A stretch of DNA of 64,000 nt from Medicago truncatula (lineage: Eukaryota > Streptophyta > Magnoliopsida > Fabales > Fabaceae). The DNA is taken from NCBI RefSeq assembly GCF_003473485.1, contig NC_053045.1, positions 59,066,494 through 59,130,493 on the forward strand. Reading direction: 5' to 3'. Numbering within the stretch: position 1 is the stretch's first letter; each line of letters begins with the position of its first letter. The position numbers and the translations under genes are program-made. Under the pieces are notes generated by a model. That model did not search any database. It saw nothing but the letters and a program-made list of their open reading frames with translations, and had not been told where the DNA came from. This document shows, in pieces, positions 31,541 through 43,700 of the stretch.

Positions 31541-31719
31541 GAAAAGTTTGCCAAGATTATGCGGCATGTCCGGAAAGTAATTTCCAATGTTGCATTATAT
31601 GTTCAAATTCTGGTCATCATGGTAGATGCGAAGGAAATAAATGCTGTTGTGATGCGTTCACCTCTATGCAAGATGTTGATAAAATTGTATCAACAAATAT
31701 TGTCATTCTAATCGTGTAA
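31541..31719 (+). CDS. Cysteine-rich secreted-peptide-like exon (defensin-like type), first exon not found
   Basis: Follows an acceptor-like gattagcag and reads GKVCQDYAACPESNFQCC, then C and a HHGRCEGNKCCCD segment, ending at TAA 31717-31719. Cysteine spacing is C-x5-C-x6-CC-x2-C-x8-C-x4-CCC, nine cysteines in 34 residues, typical of plant cysteine-rich peptides. The exon would enter at phase 1, as in defensin-like genes where an intron separates signal peptide and mature peptide. A signal-like start MKIIVLIIVNL lies at 31469-31501 but would leave an intron of only about 45 nt and a wrong phase. So exon 1 is unresolved, and the gene may be broken. It has a Cys-free tail of about 20 residues. 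Confidence 0.5.
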
Positions 31720-31889
31720 GAGTCACCATTAAATAATAATTTAAATTTTAAATGTCTCGTATAATGCTTCCACGCCAAAAAGAAAAAACACCTTTGTTTC
31801 ATGTTATAAATTATTAGTCATTTTAAAATAATAATTGTTATATTTTATGTCATTTTAAGGTTTCACTGAAAGCATTATTTTTTTTTTCT

Positions 31890-33062
31890 AGTATGATCTT
31901 AATCATTTTTATCAATAGTCTAGTGACAAAAAATCACTTTTAAAGTGATAAATAGGATGTTCGGGGTCAGCAGCGGAGCCATAAATGTTGCAAAGTGAGG
32001 GTGCCGTATATATATAATTTGTAGCATTAAATATATATTAGACAAAATTACATAATTCGTCTCATAACTTAATTTTAAGTCATACTTTTGTCTTTTATCT
32101 TTTTTATTTTTTTATTTAGTCCTTTATGTTATAAAATGTCAAGATAGTTATCTTTTTTCTATATAAAAAAAAAAATCAAAAACTCAAAAAAAAAAAAGTC
32201 ATCAAACTCATAAACAAACTCAAATCTTCATCATACAAACCTAAAAAATCATATTCCATTGAAAAAAATCTCATAAAAAATGATACGATATTGTCATTTT
32301 ATAATATAAAGGACTAAAATCATGAAAAAATAAATAAATAACGAAAATATTACATGAAATTAAGTTTGTCTTGTATATCACATTTTATTTTTGAAAGCAT
32401 ATACTCCATAATTGTTCTCTATGATTTAGCATATTTTACTAATATTGAATGGTCTCTCATTTTCAATCTCAATAAAAACATCTCTCTATATATAAGTAAT
32501 TAGACTTAATTGCATTTTTTACCTCACACATTTGTTAATTGTGTGACTTTAACCCACCATTTTTTTTTTTTGAACAGTTTTATACCCCAAATTTACCCAT
32601 GTTTAATTTCTTCTCAATCACCTTGCTAGATCTGCATACAGAGAAGCAGTACTCATATTTTATATGAATGATAAGCCATTATTCACATCTATTAACATTT
32701 TTGCTTAGGTTAAATCAAACAATACTAGTATTAAAAAAAAAAATTATGAAAGTTTTATGTAGGCAGGAGCCCACACAACCTTGTGTGCGGCTGTTCGGAA
32801 TTCAAACTTCAATCCTTATATATTATAAATTGTCTCTTTCAATTGAATTAAACTCACTGAAAATCACAATCTTAATCATTGTTAATACTTTTAACGTGTA
32901 AAGATTAATCTCATAAAGAAATTACAACTAATGCGAATATTTTCCTATGTGGTTGTTTCCCGTAAAGACTTCAATTTTCGTCAACTATATATATATACTT
33001 AGAGAGATTAATATAATGCTTAAATGTTTTTTTTTAAAACTCAAATATAAAGGATAGGTGGA
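31890..33062 (-). repeat. Dispersed repeat, copy split by an insertion
   Basis: 31890-31964 and 32792-33062 together match the continuous repeat at 7520-7835. The DNA between them (31965-32791, about 830 bp) is flanked by TGTTCGG at 31958-31964 and 32792-32798, which may be a 7-bp target-site duplication. The insert begins GGTCAGCAGCGGAGCC and has no recognisable coding region. 32800-32860 is a decayed tRNA-like part. Confidence 0.5.
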
Positions 33063-35784
33063 TCTAGAATTTTTTTGACCGTTTTACTACTTTTTACAAA
33101 CCATCTTAACTGGAAAACTTTTTTTTTTTATTGTCAACGAGCTAATTAAATAACACAAAACAGAAAAAAAAGAAAATCAGAATTAAAGAGTTTGATGCAA
33201 AGAGTATTACAAGGGGGTCATTGATGTCTTGGATTAAAACTATGTAGACATGATAATTCATAAGGGGTCATTGATGAGTTTGACGCAAAGAAGAGAACCT
33301 GATTAACAAACAAAATCATCGATAACCAAATCTTTTGCCACGATGAGAAGAAGCTTGCGTGAGCAATATGTAATGTGACATGAGAAGACAAATAAAAAGA
33401 AACTCGCACTATTTTAGAATATATCTTAAAAATCGGTCGTGATCGGAGACTATTTTTTTTTTGTGCCAAAAAAATTAGTCGGTTATTACGTTGCACTTAT
33501 CTCCTATAATGAACAAGAAATTGAGTGAATACATTGTCTAAAGCATCTAACCGGTGCCTATTTAGGATTTTATATTTTTAGTGTTATTTAATCAATTGAA
33601 CTAGTAATGCTTGTTGTGAGTGTTTGATGATACAAGATGAGGATTGGCGTTGGAGATTTGGGAAGTTGCAGTGTGGATTAGGATTGCTTCGCTAGAGATA
33701 TGGAAAGATGCAATGTACTGGATCGCTACCCGGGTCGTACAACTAGTACGAACCCATGTGACCACTATTGGCCATTGCTTAAGGAGTAAGAATTACGAGT
33801 TAGCGCCAATGGTTAAAGTGCGAGGAATGCAGGGGAATGTGCCTGGAGTAGGTGGGATAAGATAAGGACAACTCACAAGAGAATGACAAAAAGGGTACAA
33901 CTTGTAGTGGTTGGCCTTGTATTGTAAAAGGACCACATGTTGGTGGCAAGGGTCCGAAAATTTGATTGTGAATTGAAGGGGCCAAGTTCCAGTTAGGGTT
34001 AGCAGGTTTAGAGTTCGAACTCCATCCTTTCTTCCCATAAATGAGCATGAGTGCTAATTATTAGAGAATTAAATTAGGATTACTTGGTGATGCTTTTAGC
34101 TCACCACTCTTCTTCAAGGATTGTAATCTTGTACAAGCTTTATTCAATCTATTAATTTAGTTTTTTACGTTTTCATATATATATTTTATTTCATCTTCAT
34201 CTCTGATGTTCAACTCACCATGAGCTAAAACCCTTCCCGTGGTTTATATATTGTGCAGTTATGACACCATTTGCTATTTATAAAGTTATAGCTTCGCGTT
34301 TCTTTCAAACAAACTGATTTAACTTCTAATGCTCTAGTTCCTCGAGACCGATATGGTATGGGGATGGAGCATGTTTGTTTGATATGAGTTAATCCATATG
34401 CATCGAAAGGTGAAAGGATCAAGAGAGACTAATTTACACGAGTACTAGATCTTGCAAAAGGCTTTAGGCGCTAAGATTTTGCTAGAACTCTTGTCATAGG
34501 CCAAAAGCTCAACAAAATAATACTTCAGTGGGAAATGTTGATGACCTAACCTTACAATATAGCATATTAAGATTACGTGATTGTACCCCGACCGGTAGTC
34601 TTAAGAGGCTTAACAGGAAGGTTGAGTGTGCAATATTCCCAATAGCCACCAGGTTGCCACGAAGCCATAAAAAGTTATAGCTTCGTAGATGGTAGTAAAA
34701 CTTTGTCATAACCTAAGCTTTGTTTAAACCACGCTTTTAACTTTGAAATCTTTTATGTCTTTTTTAACTATTTTCCCAAACCTTTAACTTTTTATTTTAT
34801 CATTGTGACAAATGATTTATTTTATTTTCTTGCAAACAAGTTTTCAGCTAAAAAGTCATAGAGAACTATAGTTCCCCGACCTTGTGAGATTGATATCTTT
34901 TTATGCTATAACTTGGACAACATATATATGCACTAAGACTCTCCATCTTAAAATACTCGTAGTATTTTGGGAGACACAACCAATCCACATTAAGATTAAC
35001 ACAAAGATGATTATTACTAAAAAACCACTTTTTCCAATTTTAAATGTTTTTTTCATAGCTTAAAAAAAATCCACACTGAAAAGCCTTTTGACGATCTTCT
35101 TCCTCACTTGATTCCGACGCACACGTAACCATCGTTCATGGCCGCGACCAACAAAAGTAACGACAACAACATTCCAAACAATTAATATAGAGAAATGATA
35201 TTTGTACAATCATTTTCTAACAACCTTCTCTCTCATACTCACATTATATTTTTACTTTCTCTCTATATTACTTTGATATTTGTGCCAATACATACTTTTC
35301 TTTGTAAAAATGTGATTGTCCATTTAGTTGTCCAGCAAATTGATGTTTAAATAACATTACTCATTAATATATCATTTACAAATCTACTTGTAATCCTCTC
35401 TTCTCAACCCAACAACCATTTTGATAAATTGACAAAAAGCCGTGTTAACTGTATCCTGAGACACAAGCTAAGGAGATCATAATAGAGAGTAAAGACAAAT
35501 TTTATATTGAAAAGAATATTTTTTCAACTTTAATATTTCTTTTTTACAAATCTATTTGGTTAACACAATTTCAAAAGTAATTCCTTTACAAGTGAGCACA
35601 TTGAAAATATGTCTACCTAAATTTTATAACTCCATTATCACTTTTCATAAAACCCCATTTTCCTCTCTCTCCATCTTTCTAAGAATTCTTTGCAAAGGTC
35701 GAATGTTTTCATCATTTGAGATATAGGTTTTTGTAATGATTAAGAATAACCATGCGAGCACAAAATACAATCGGTGGATGCATT
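33063..35784. other. Spacer
   Basis: No supported gene. Frames at 33218-33496 (minus), 33644-33865 (plus) and 33793-34048 (minus) have no recognisable domains. Two lines of imperfect repetition (GGGGTCATTGATG at 33215 and 33265; GTTTGATGCAAAGA-type words) suggest repeat DNA. Several A/T runs. Confidence 0.4.
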
Positions 35785-35792
35785 CCAAGATT

Positions 35793-36748
35793 TAGGGATG
35801 ACGATTGGATCCGGTTCGATGGGCACCCGCAATGGGTAGGGTAAAACCCCGTTTTCTTGGATATGAGTTTGGGTTCGGGTAATTACCCATAAATTTAAGC
35901 GGGTATGGGTGCGGGTAAGGGCACTTTACTACCCAGCCCCGCAACCCGCATATTTTTTTTTTGACACAAAACAAAGAACATTCATTCATTCAAATTGATA
36001 TAGTACATCGATGCAATACAAATTCGCTAAAAACAAAAAGTATGAATTTGTGAACAAACTCACAACATCCATGTTAATATCATAAAACAACAAAGTACAT
36101 AAGCCTACAAATATGACTATATTAAAATCTCTGGAATAACCATGCCTCTGGATCTACAACGTTGATGACGCCAAAGTCATTGGTTGGATCACCCGAATAT
36201 ACATATATATATAATATAATAAATATTTTGTTTATTTTTAGTGCATAATTATTTAATTTGATGTTTATTTTAGTATGCATTTTTTTATATGTACTTTGAA
36301 TGTTTTTTTTTTGGTAGATAGAAGAGATGTCAAAGCCATCATAAACTCACACACACAAAGTGGAGGGCCTAACAATTTCGGCATTTTTGTCAGTTGAGTT
36401 AGGACTTATGAGACATACTTTGAATGTTTTTACTTTTATTTTCGAGGGATATTTTGGATATTTTTTTATTTAGCTAAATATTATGATTCAAACTATTTTA
36501 TGAGTTGATTTGAAAAATTTGGGACCATAGTTTTATTTTCAATTGTGATATATTTGATTGTCTTTTTATAGTTAAAGTGCAGGTAATGGGTGCGGGACTT
36601 AGGTGCCCATAGGGTATGGGGAAGGACACTAAAGATGTTGTCCACGAGGGTACGAACTTGGGTACGGGTATTTTTTACAAACGTGAGTATGGGGAAGGGT
36701 ACTATAATACCCTACCCATTGCCCATTGGATATCCATTGCCACCCCTA
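35793..36748. mobile_element. Non-autonomous hAT-type element
   Basis: About 956 bp. Termini are TAGGGATGACGATTGGAT and, in reverse complement, TAGGGGTGGCAATGGAT, followed on both sides by AATGGGTAGGGTA, so the inverted repeats extend for about 55 bp. Flanks are CCAAGATT (35785-35792) and CCTAGATT (36749-36756), an 8-bp target-site duplication with one mismatch. The TAGGGGTGGCAA end and 8-bp duplication are typical of hAT. No transposase. Inside is A/T-rich filler that may include a nested insertion from about 35950. Confidence 0.75.
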
Positions 36749-36756
36749 CCTAGATT

Positions 36757-37790
36757 GTAACCTCTTGCAATTCAGTGTAATAATTTTTCATATTCATTCA
36801 TTTTATGTGTGAAATATGATTCTGACTTTGACAGTTTTCTAATGGCACCTAGATGTTCATCATTTCAAGAACCTTGGAGGATGATTTTCCGCATTCTCGG
36901 TTGGTTTTGAAAGGATGCCCAACGACACTCTTTTATGGTTGGAAAACTGATAGAAGAGCTATTCTCGAGCAACTGACGCCAATGCCTTTTCATTTTCAAG
37001 TTTTATTTCATGGAAAAGAATTATTTTACCACGGTAAAAGTATTATATGAAGTGGGGGCGAACATTTGACCAATGTTAAAGGTTTAAATATGTGAAAAAA
37101 TGATTTAATAGTTTAATTTGGCTACGACGGTTTCCTGTTACATGGTATGTAAAAGGTCGTGATGTGGTTGAGTGTTCAATGGAAAGTGACTAAGCGATTG
37201 TCCTTATCATTGCTCTTTGTTTAAAATATAGGACACTTTTTGCATTTGAAAAGCTGAAAATAGATATCAACATATGACCAATTTTGATCATCTTATTTTT
37301 GTGGTCATGCAAAACGGATTATGCTAATTAATAAACTTTTATGTATCATCGATAAGTTTGTCAATATAATTTATAAATCAAATCAAATGGACCTACATAT
37401 CTTTAGTGACATTATAGATAAAAATCTATTTTTTAGATTCATTGAATAAGTGATGTATGTAATATATAATATATAGATTCACTTATTTAATGAATTTAAA
37501 AATTATATTTTTGTTCATAATAATGAAAGAACATGCTAGCGAAGAAGAGAGGCTCCACAACAAAAATAACAAATGGGACCGTTGAGTTAAAATTAAAAAG
37601 TGTAAGATGTTTGAAATTTAAAATGAGTTTGGGGGTGAAGTTATTAATATTAAGAAATGACTGAGGGACCCAATTACAATTTATGAAAGTGGAATTTGAA
37701 ATGAAGCGGGTCCTGGTCCTCATCCTTCATCACCACCATTTCAAGTACTCTTTCATATTTCTCATTCTTCAAATCTAAGAACCATTAAAA
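36757..37790. promoter_or_regulatory. Upstream region of the POK1-like kinesin gene
   Basis: About 1 kb, AT-rich, without a supported gene; the frame at 36853-37050 has no family features. The last 100 bases hold a C/T-rich stretch (CTCATCCTTCATCACCACCA) that probably belongs to the 5' leader. No firm TATA box could be assigned. Confidence 0.4.
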
Positions 37791-40700
37791 ATGATTCCCA
37801 GTAGCTCCACCCGCATTAATTCCAAAATGCAGAAGGAAACAACAACAACAACAACTACTGCTTCACGAAATCGAAGAAACCCTCAAATCGAAACAAGCGA
37901 AAACGAATTCGAATCTCAAAACCCAATCAACTTTCCACCACCTCGAACACCGTTAAATTCCATACCCGATCCATCTCAGTATCATGAACCTGAACTTCTT
38001 CGACACGCTCGTTCTTCCTCCGATCGGTTCGTGAACACTCCTTCCATTCGGATTCCAAAACCTCATTCCGAACCTAACTCTGCTCAGAGCACACCAGCTA
38101 GAAATTCTTCACGAGTTTCACTCGGTGGTGGAGGAGGAAGCAGTAGAGTGAGCTTAGGAAAAGGATTTCTGAAAGGAACTGACATAATTTCAACGGAAGT
38201 TCAGCATTTTGAACTTAAACATGATCCTTCGTTTTGGATGGATCATAATGTACAGGTACGTTTTTATCTTCTTTTTCTTCTATCGTAGTTTATGCTTGTG
38301 TTAAATTAGGGTTTTGTGTTTATTAGGTGTTGATAAGGATACGACCATTGAGTACTATGGAGAAGCTTTCACAAGGAAATGGAAGGTGTTTGAAACAGGA
38401 AAGTGCACAAACTATGGTTTGGCTTGGTCATCCTGAAACAAGATTTACATTTGATCATATAGCCTGTGAAACCTTATCACAGGTGCATCTCGAATCTGGA
38501 ATTTTATTTTGTTACTGTATTAATGTTGTTGCATGCAAATTTTTTGAGTTTTTTGGAGTTGCTATTTTTAGCCAGATGGAAATAATTAAGGTTTAGTGAG
38601 TTCAATTTTGAAATTTGAAATATGAAATAAAGAAATTTCAGTACGGGAAATTGGCATGTTGAACGAAAGGTTTAAGTTGAAACAAATTCTTATTTTGGTT
38701 GTGAACTGGTGTAGGAAAATCTTTTCAGAGTTGCCGGAGTGCCCATGGTGGAGAATTGTTTGTCTGGTTACAACAGTTGTATGTTTGCTTATGGTCAGGT
38801 ATATCACTGTAAAGGATTTCTTGTCTTGCTCTTGGCTATAAGTTGTTGTGTATTGGTGTTTTTGTTGCTCAAGTTGTGGCTGATTTTTGCAGACGGGTAG
38901 CGGAAAAACATATACCATGATGGGTGAGATCAAAGAAACACAAGGGTGTTTGGATGAAGATAGTGGGATCACACCAAGAGTTTTTGACTATTTATTTATG
39001 AGGATTAAAGAGGTGTGATACTCAGAACAAATGTTTCCATATTAATAGCATTTCTTTTCAATTTTATTTTATTTAATGCGGTTTCCAAGTCATTGTTATT
39101 GCTATTTTTATCTTTTATGTAGGAAGAAGAAAACATGAAAGATTGTAGATTGAAATACACTTGCAAATGTTCCTTTTTGGAGATATACAATGAGCAAATA
39201 ACTGATCTTCTAGAACCTTCATCAACAAATCTCCAAGTAATCCACAATTTCTTGTATCTATTTTGATTGCAATAGTTGTTATTGCTGTGTGTCTAACAAA
39301 TTTCAAATTCAATATTCTCTCTGTAGCTCAGAGAGGATATGAAGAAGGGGGTATATGTTGACAACCTTACAGAACATAGTGTGGTCACAGTCAATGATGT
39401 TCTGAGGCTTTTAGAACAGGTGGGATTTTGTGGTCAAATATATTTGCAATTTGAACTTACCGTTATATTTTATGTATCGGTGCTTGAAGCTTGCTCATGT
39501 TTGGCCATGATGTTATTCTCCTACAAAATATAACAGGGCACTGCAAATAGAAAGGTGGCTGCAACTCATATGAACTGTGAGAGCAGTCGATCTCACAGTG
39601 TTTTCACTTGCATTATTGAAAGCCGATGGGAGAAAGATTCTACGACTCATTTTAGGTTTGCAAGGTTAAATTTGGTAGATCTGGCTGGTTCTGAAAGGTA
39701 ACTACAAGTTTTGTGATCAGAATCTTTATATACTGTTGCTTTTCTTTTTCCTAAGTCCTAATATGTCCTAACTTACACATTCATCCAGGCAGAAAAGCTC
39801 TGGAGCCGACAGTGAACGCCTGAAAGAAGCTGCAAATATAAATAAATCATTATCAACTCTCGGGTAGCTATCAAGGACCTACTTATTGATTTTCTTTCTG
39901 TCAATATTTTGTGGTTGAATATTCATATACACCAACAGTAGAAAGAACTTGTGGTTATGTTCAATTGTTGATTTCGTTATTTTGTTTTTCCATGTGCTTA
40001 GCTTGGTCATAATGACATTGGTCGACTTAGCCCACGGGAAGCCTAGGCATGTTCCCTACAGAGATTCAAGGCTTACATTTCTTCTTCAGGTAAGATACAC
40101 TAAGTTCTACAAAATGCGATGAATGTTGTGCACCATCTAGTTCATTATTCTCTACAGTAACATAACAATACTCCCCAAAAATTTATGTGCAGGATTCTCT
40201 AGGTGGAAACTCAAAAACAATGATTATTGCAAATGTTAGCCCATCCATTTGGTGTGTATAATTCGCTGCTTGAAAATATAAAACAGTCCTTTCCATTCTT
40301 TTTTTGTTTCTTCTATCCTTAATATTGATTATTCTTCCCATGCAGCTCTGCTAACGAAACACTAAGCACTCTGAAGTTTGCCCAGCGAGCCAAGCTCATT
40401 CAAAACAATGTACTAGCCTATATCAATGCATGATACCTGTTTTTTCTTTGGGTGGTTGGGGAAGAATTACATACCACAATGCATGCTACGTAGTACCTAT
40501 TGACATAATGTATAGATTAATTAAATTTTACCCTTGTTGCTATTAAAAGGCAAAAGTGAATGAAGATGCTTCTGGTGACATAAGTGCACTGCAGTGGCAA
40601 ATCCAACAATTGAAGGTATTGGATCAAAAGTTTCAAAATTGTTGATGTTTTCCCCAACACTATACTACACCATATGACTGACTTATATTCTGAACTGGAG

Positions 40701-43700
40701 CAGGGTCAACTATCCTTTCTGACAAAGAATAATTTTTTTCCACCACTGGTGTCAACTTTGGAGCCAAATTCTGATAGCTGTAGGTTGAGCGAAGTGTCAG
40801 AAGAACATGACTCTATGGGAGAAAGAGCCACAACAGATCACAAACTGCTTACTCCAAACAAAGAGGTACGTCATATATCAACAATGGTAAGGGTCTTGTA
40901 TTACGGGTTGTGTGAGTTATTAGGGAACTTTACCTTACAATGGACTGTATAAGATTTTAAAGGGTTTTTATCCAATAATAATGATCATCGCGTTAAGTCT
41001 CACTAATAGTTAGAGCTGTGATATCTGGCAGATCAAACGCATGAAAGCTGCTTTGGTTGGAGCCTTGAGGAGAGAAAAAATGGCCGAGACTACAATCCAG
41101 GATTTAAATGTTGAAATTGATCACACGAAATGCTTGGTATGCATTTTTTTGTCAAAAACTTATCAGAATTCCACCTTTTTAAGCCTTGCATTAATTGTTA
41201 TTCAGAAGCATCCATAAATATTTATAGGTTGGTCACGTGAATAAGTTATAATGTTTTCCCATATCATGAGCTAAAAATACTTGAATCACATTCTCCGTAG
41301 GTTCGACAAAAGGAAGAAGATGCTCAACATACATCAATTATGTTGAGGCACTGTGAGGAGAAAATTAAACAACTTGAATTGTTGGTAGATGGTCAACTGT
41401 CAGCTGAGAAGTATCTCATGGAGGAAAATAGGGCTTTAAAAGAGGAGATTCAGTTGCATAAAATGAAGAGTGATAATAATTCAGAATCATCCAGACTTGT
41501 TTTGGAAAATGATAGACTTTTGCAACAACTACAAAAGTAGGTTGCATTGTCCGTTAATGTCTTAAATTCTAATAACTTCTTGGATGCGAATGACTCATTT
41601 TGCTTTAGTGCTTACTACCAGATTCCAAAACTTCTATGAGCATGGAGAGCGGGAAAGATTGTTGACCGAGCTTTCTGAATTGCGCCATCAGGTTGGCTTG
41701 ATTCCAGAATTTGTCATACTCTATACTGATAGATGAAACTCAAATCTCATATAGTTGAGTGCAATTATGGATATTTTCTATTTTGTTTTTCTTGTGCAGC
41801 TCCTGGTCCATCTCCAAGAAAAAGTTACTTTCTCCGTGAAAAATGAAAATCAGGTCAACTTCTTTTATTACTCGTGCAATATTAGTTATGCATACCGAGG
41901 TTTCCTATTTTCACTTGTTATGTGCTTTGGATTTTTCAGGAAATTGATGCCACACAGGAATTAGAAGTTTGCCAGAAAATGAATTCTAAATTGCTTAGGT
42001 AGACAGTTGGTTTATACCATTATTATTATCCTCACCTCTATTAATAATAATATTATAGTTCATGCTGTCCTAAGAAAATTTCTCAACAGTTCATTAATTA
42101 TTTCATATTGTCGAACAAAGCTTCTAGCGCTGGGATACAACATATGCTAAGCTACAGCTTTGATGTCAATTTACTGACGCTGTATTTAATTTAAGTTTGT
42201 TATCGTTCGATAATTCGTTGCAGTAGAAAAAACATTTACTTAATTGTGAACGGGAACAACTTAATGTGTGACTGTTTGGGAATTTAAAACCCAATTTAAT
42301 TTCTTTATTTGTCTTTTTCCATATCAAGATTACGGGACTATGGGTTGTGGTGATAGTGATACTATTATTGTTCTCCCAAAAACTATTATTACATTACACT
42401 GGTGACACATTTCTCCCTTTCTTTTTCCTGTGGGTTGTTTGTTACAGAGAAGTCGGCAAATTACAGGCAGAACTTCGAAAGTATTTGAACAACAATCAAG
42501 TGCAGTCTAATTCTGTAAGTTTTTCTAATGAAATTCTGCCGTCCTTGTGAACACATTGTTGAGCCTTGGTTCTGTCATGTTTAATAACTTTTCATCCGCA
42601 CAGGTTTCGCGTTCTTCATTTGAGCATCCTGATGAACTTCTGACCACCGATAAATGTTCCTTGGTGAGCAACAATACCAACAAATTTTTAGATTATCACA
42701 TACTTGACCTGTTTTACATATGGTAGCGCCTTTCACAGAAATGCGTTTGTATGCATATCATGTCAGTTTCAATCTATTATGTACTTGGTTTTCAGTATTA
42801 CCAGAAGCAATCACAATTTCATGATTTCGTCATTTGCAATAAAAGTTGGAAAGCATATAAAACGGAGTTTATCCAAAAATGTATGCAAATATAGTTAGAT
42901 ATATCCACCTCCTGAACAATATATTGATTTGTATTCAAAATATATTTAATGGATTAACATGTACTCGTGGTCATCAATTTTAGGGAAGTGAAGTACATTT
43001 GTGTGCTTCAGGGTTTTCTTATATTTTTTTATGGTTGCTTTCTTCTTCTTTTATAATCAAGTTTATCATAATCAGCTAAAATTGTCAGGCCGAGACAATA
43101 TCTGTGGGAAGTGATTCTGGAGATGAGATGCCATCCTCTACATGGGAATATAAAAACAACACAGGGCGCGAAGCCAAATTGGAAAGAATGAGCAAGGATC
43201 TTAAAGAAGTGAGGTTACTTAATGACCAATATCAGGAGAAATGGGCATTACAGTTATCTCAAAAACAGCAGATGGAAAGTGTCTGTCAAGAAGTTGAGAC
43301 GGAAACAACCAACACGATTCTTCATTTGCAGGAAGAGGTTGCCAGTATTCAATCAGAGTTGGAAGGGAAGCTGTACTCGATTGATCAAGAAAATACAAAG
43401 CTAAGAAATGTAGTTGCAGCAAAAGAAGAGGAAATGAAGTCACTTTGTTTGGACTGGGAAAAGGCAATCTTGGAACTGACAACCTTCCTTCTTGAAGGCT
43501 CTAGATCTCTCAGAGATGCCTGTGGCCAAGTACAAAACATCTCTTCTTCATTTCCGAAGGTCAATGCTTGGATTGGCGAACATGTTAGCATGGCTGTTAA
43601 AAAGTATATCGAGAAGGAGGAAACAATTCATCAACTACAGAGTAGCTTGGAGGATGCACGAAAGATGGCATTGGAAATGGAGTTGAAAATAAGTTCCTTG

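Noticed and set aside
33218-33496. Minus-strand frame as a reverse transcriptase zinc-binding domain
   Set aside because: Only a loose W..IW resemblance; cysteines and histidines expected of that domain are missing.
43219-43591. Minus-strand frames inside the kinesin exon 21
   Set aside because: Antisense shadows of a long coiled-coil coding exon.
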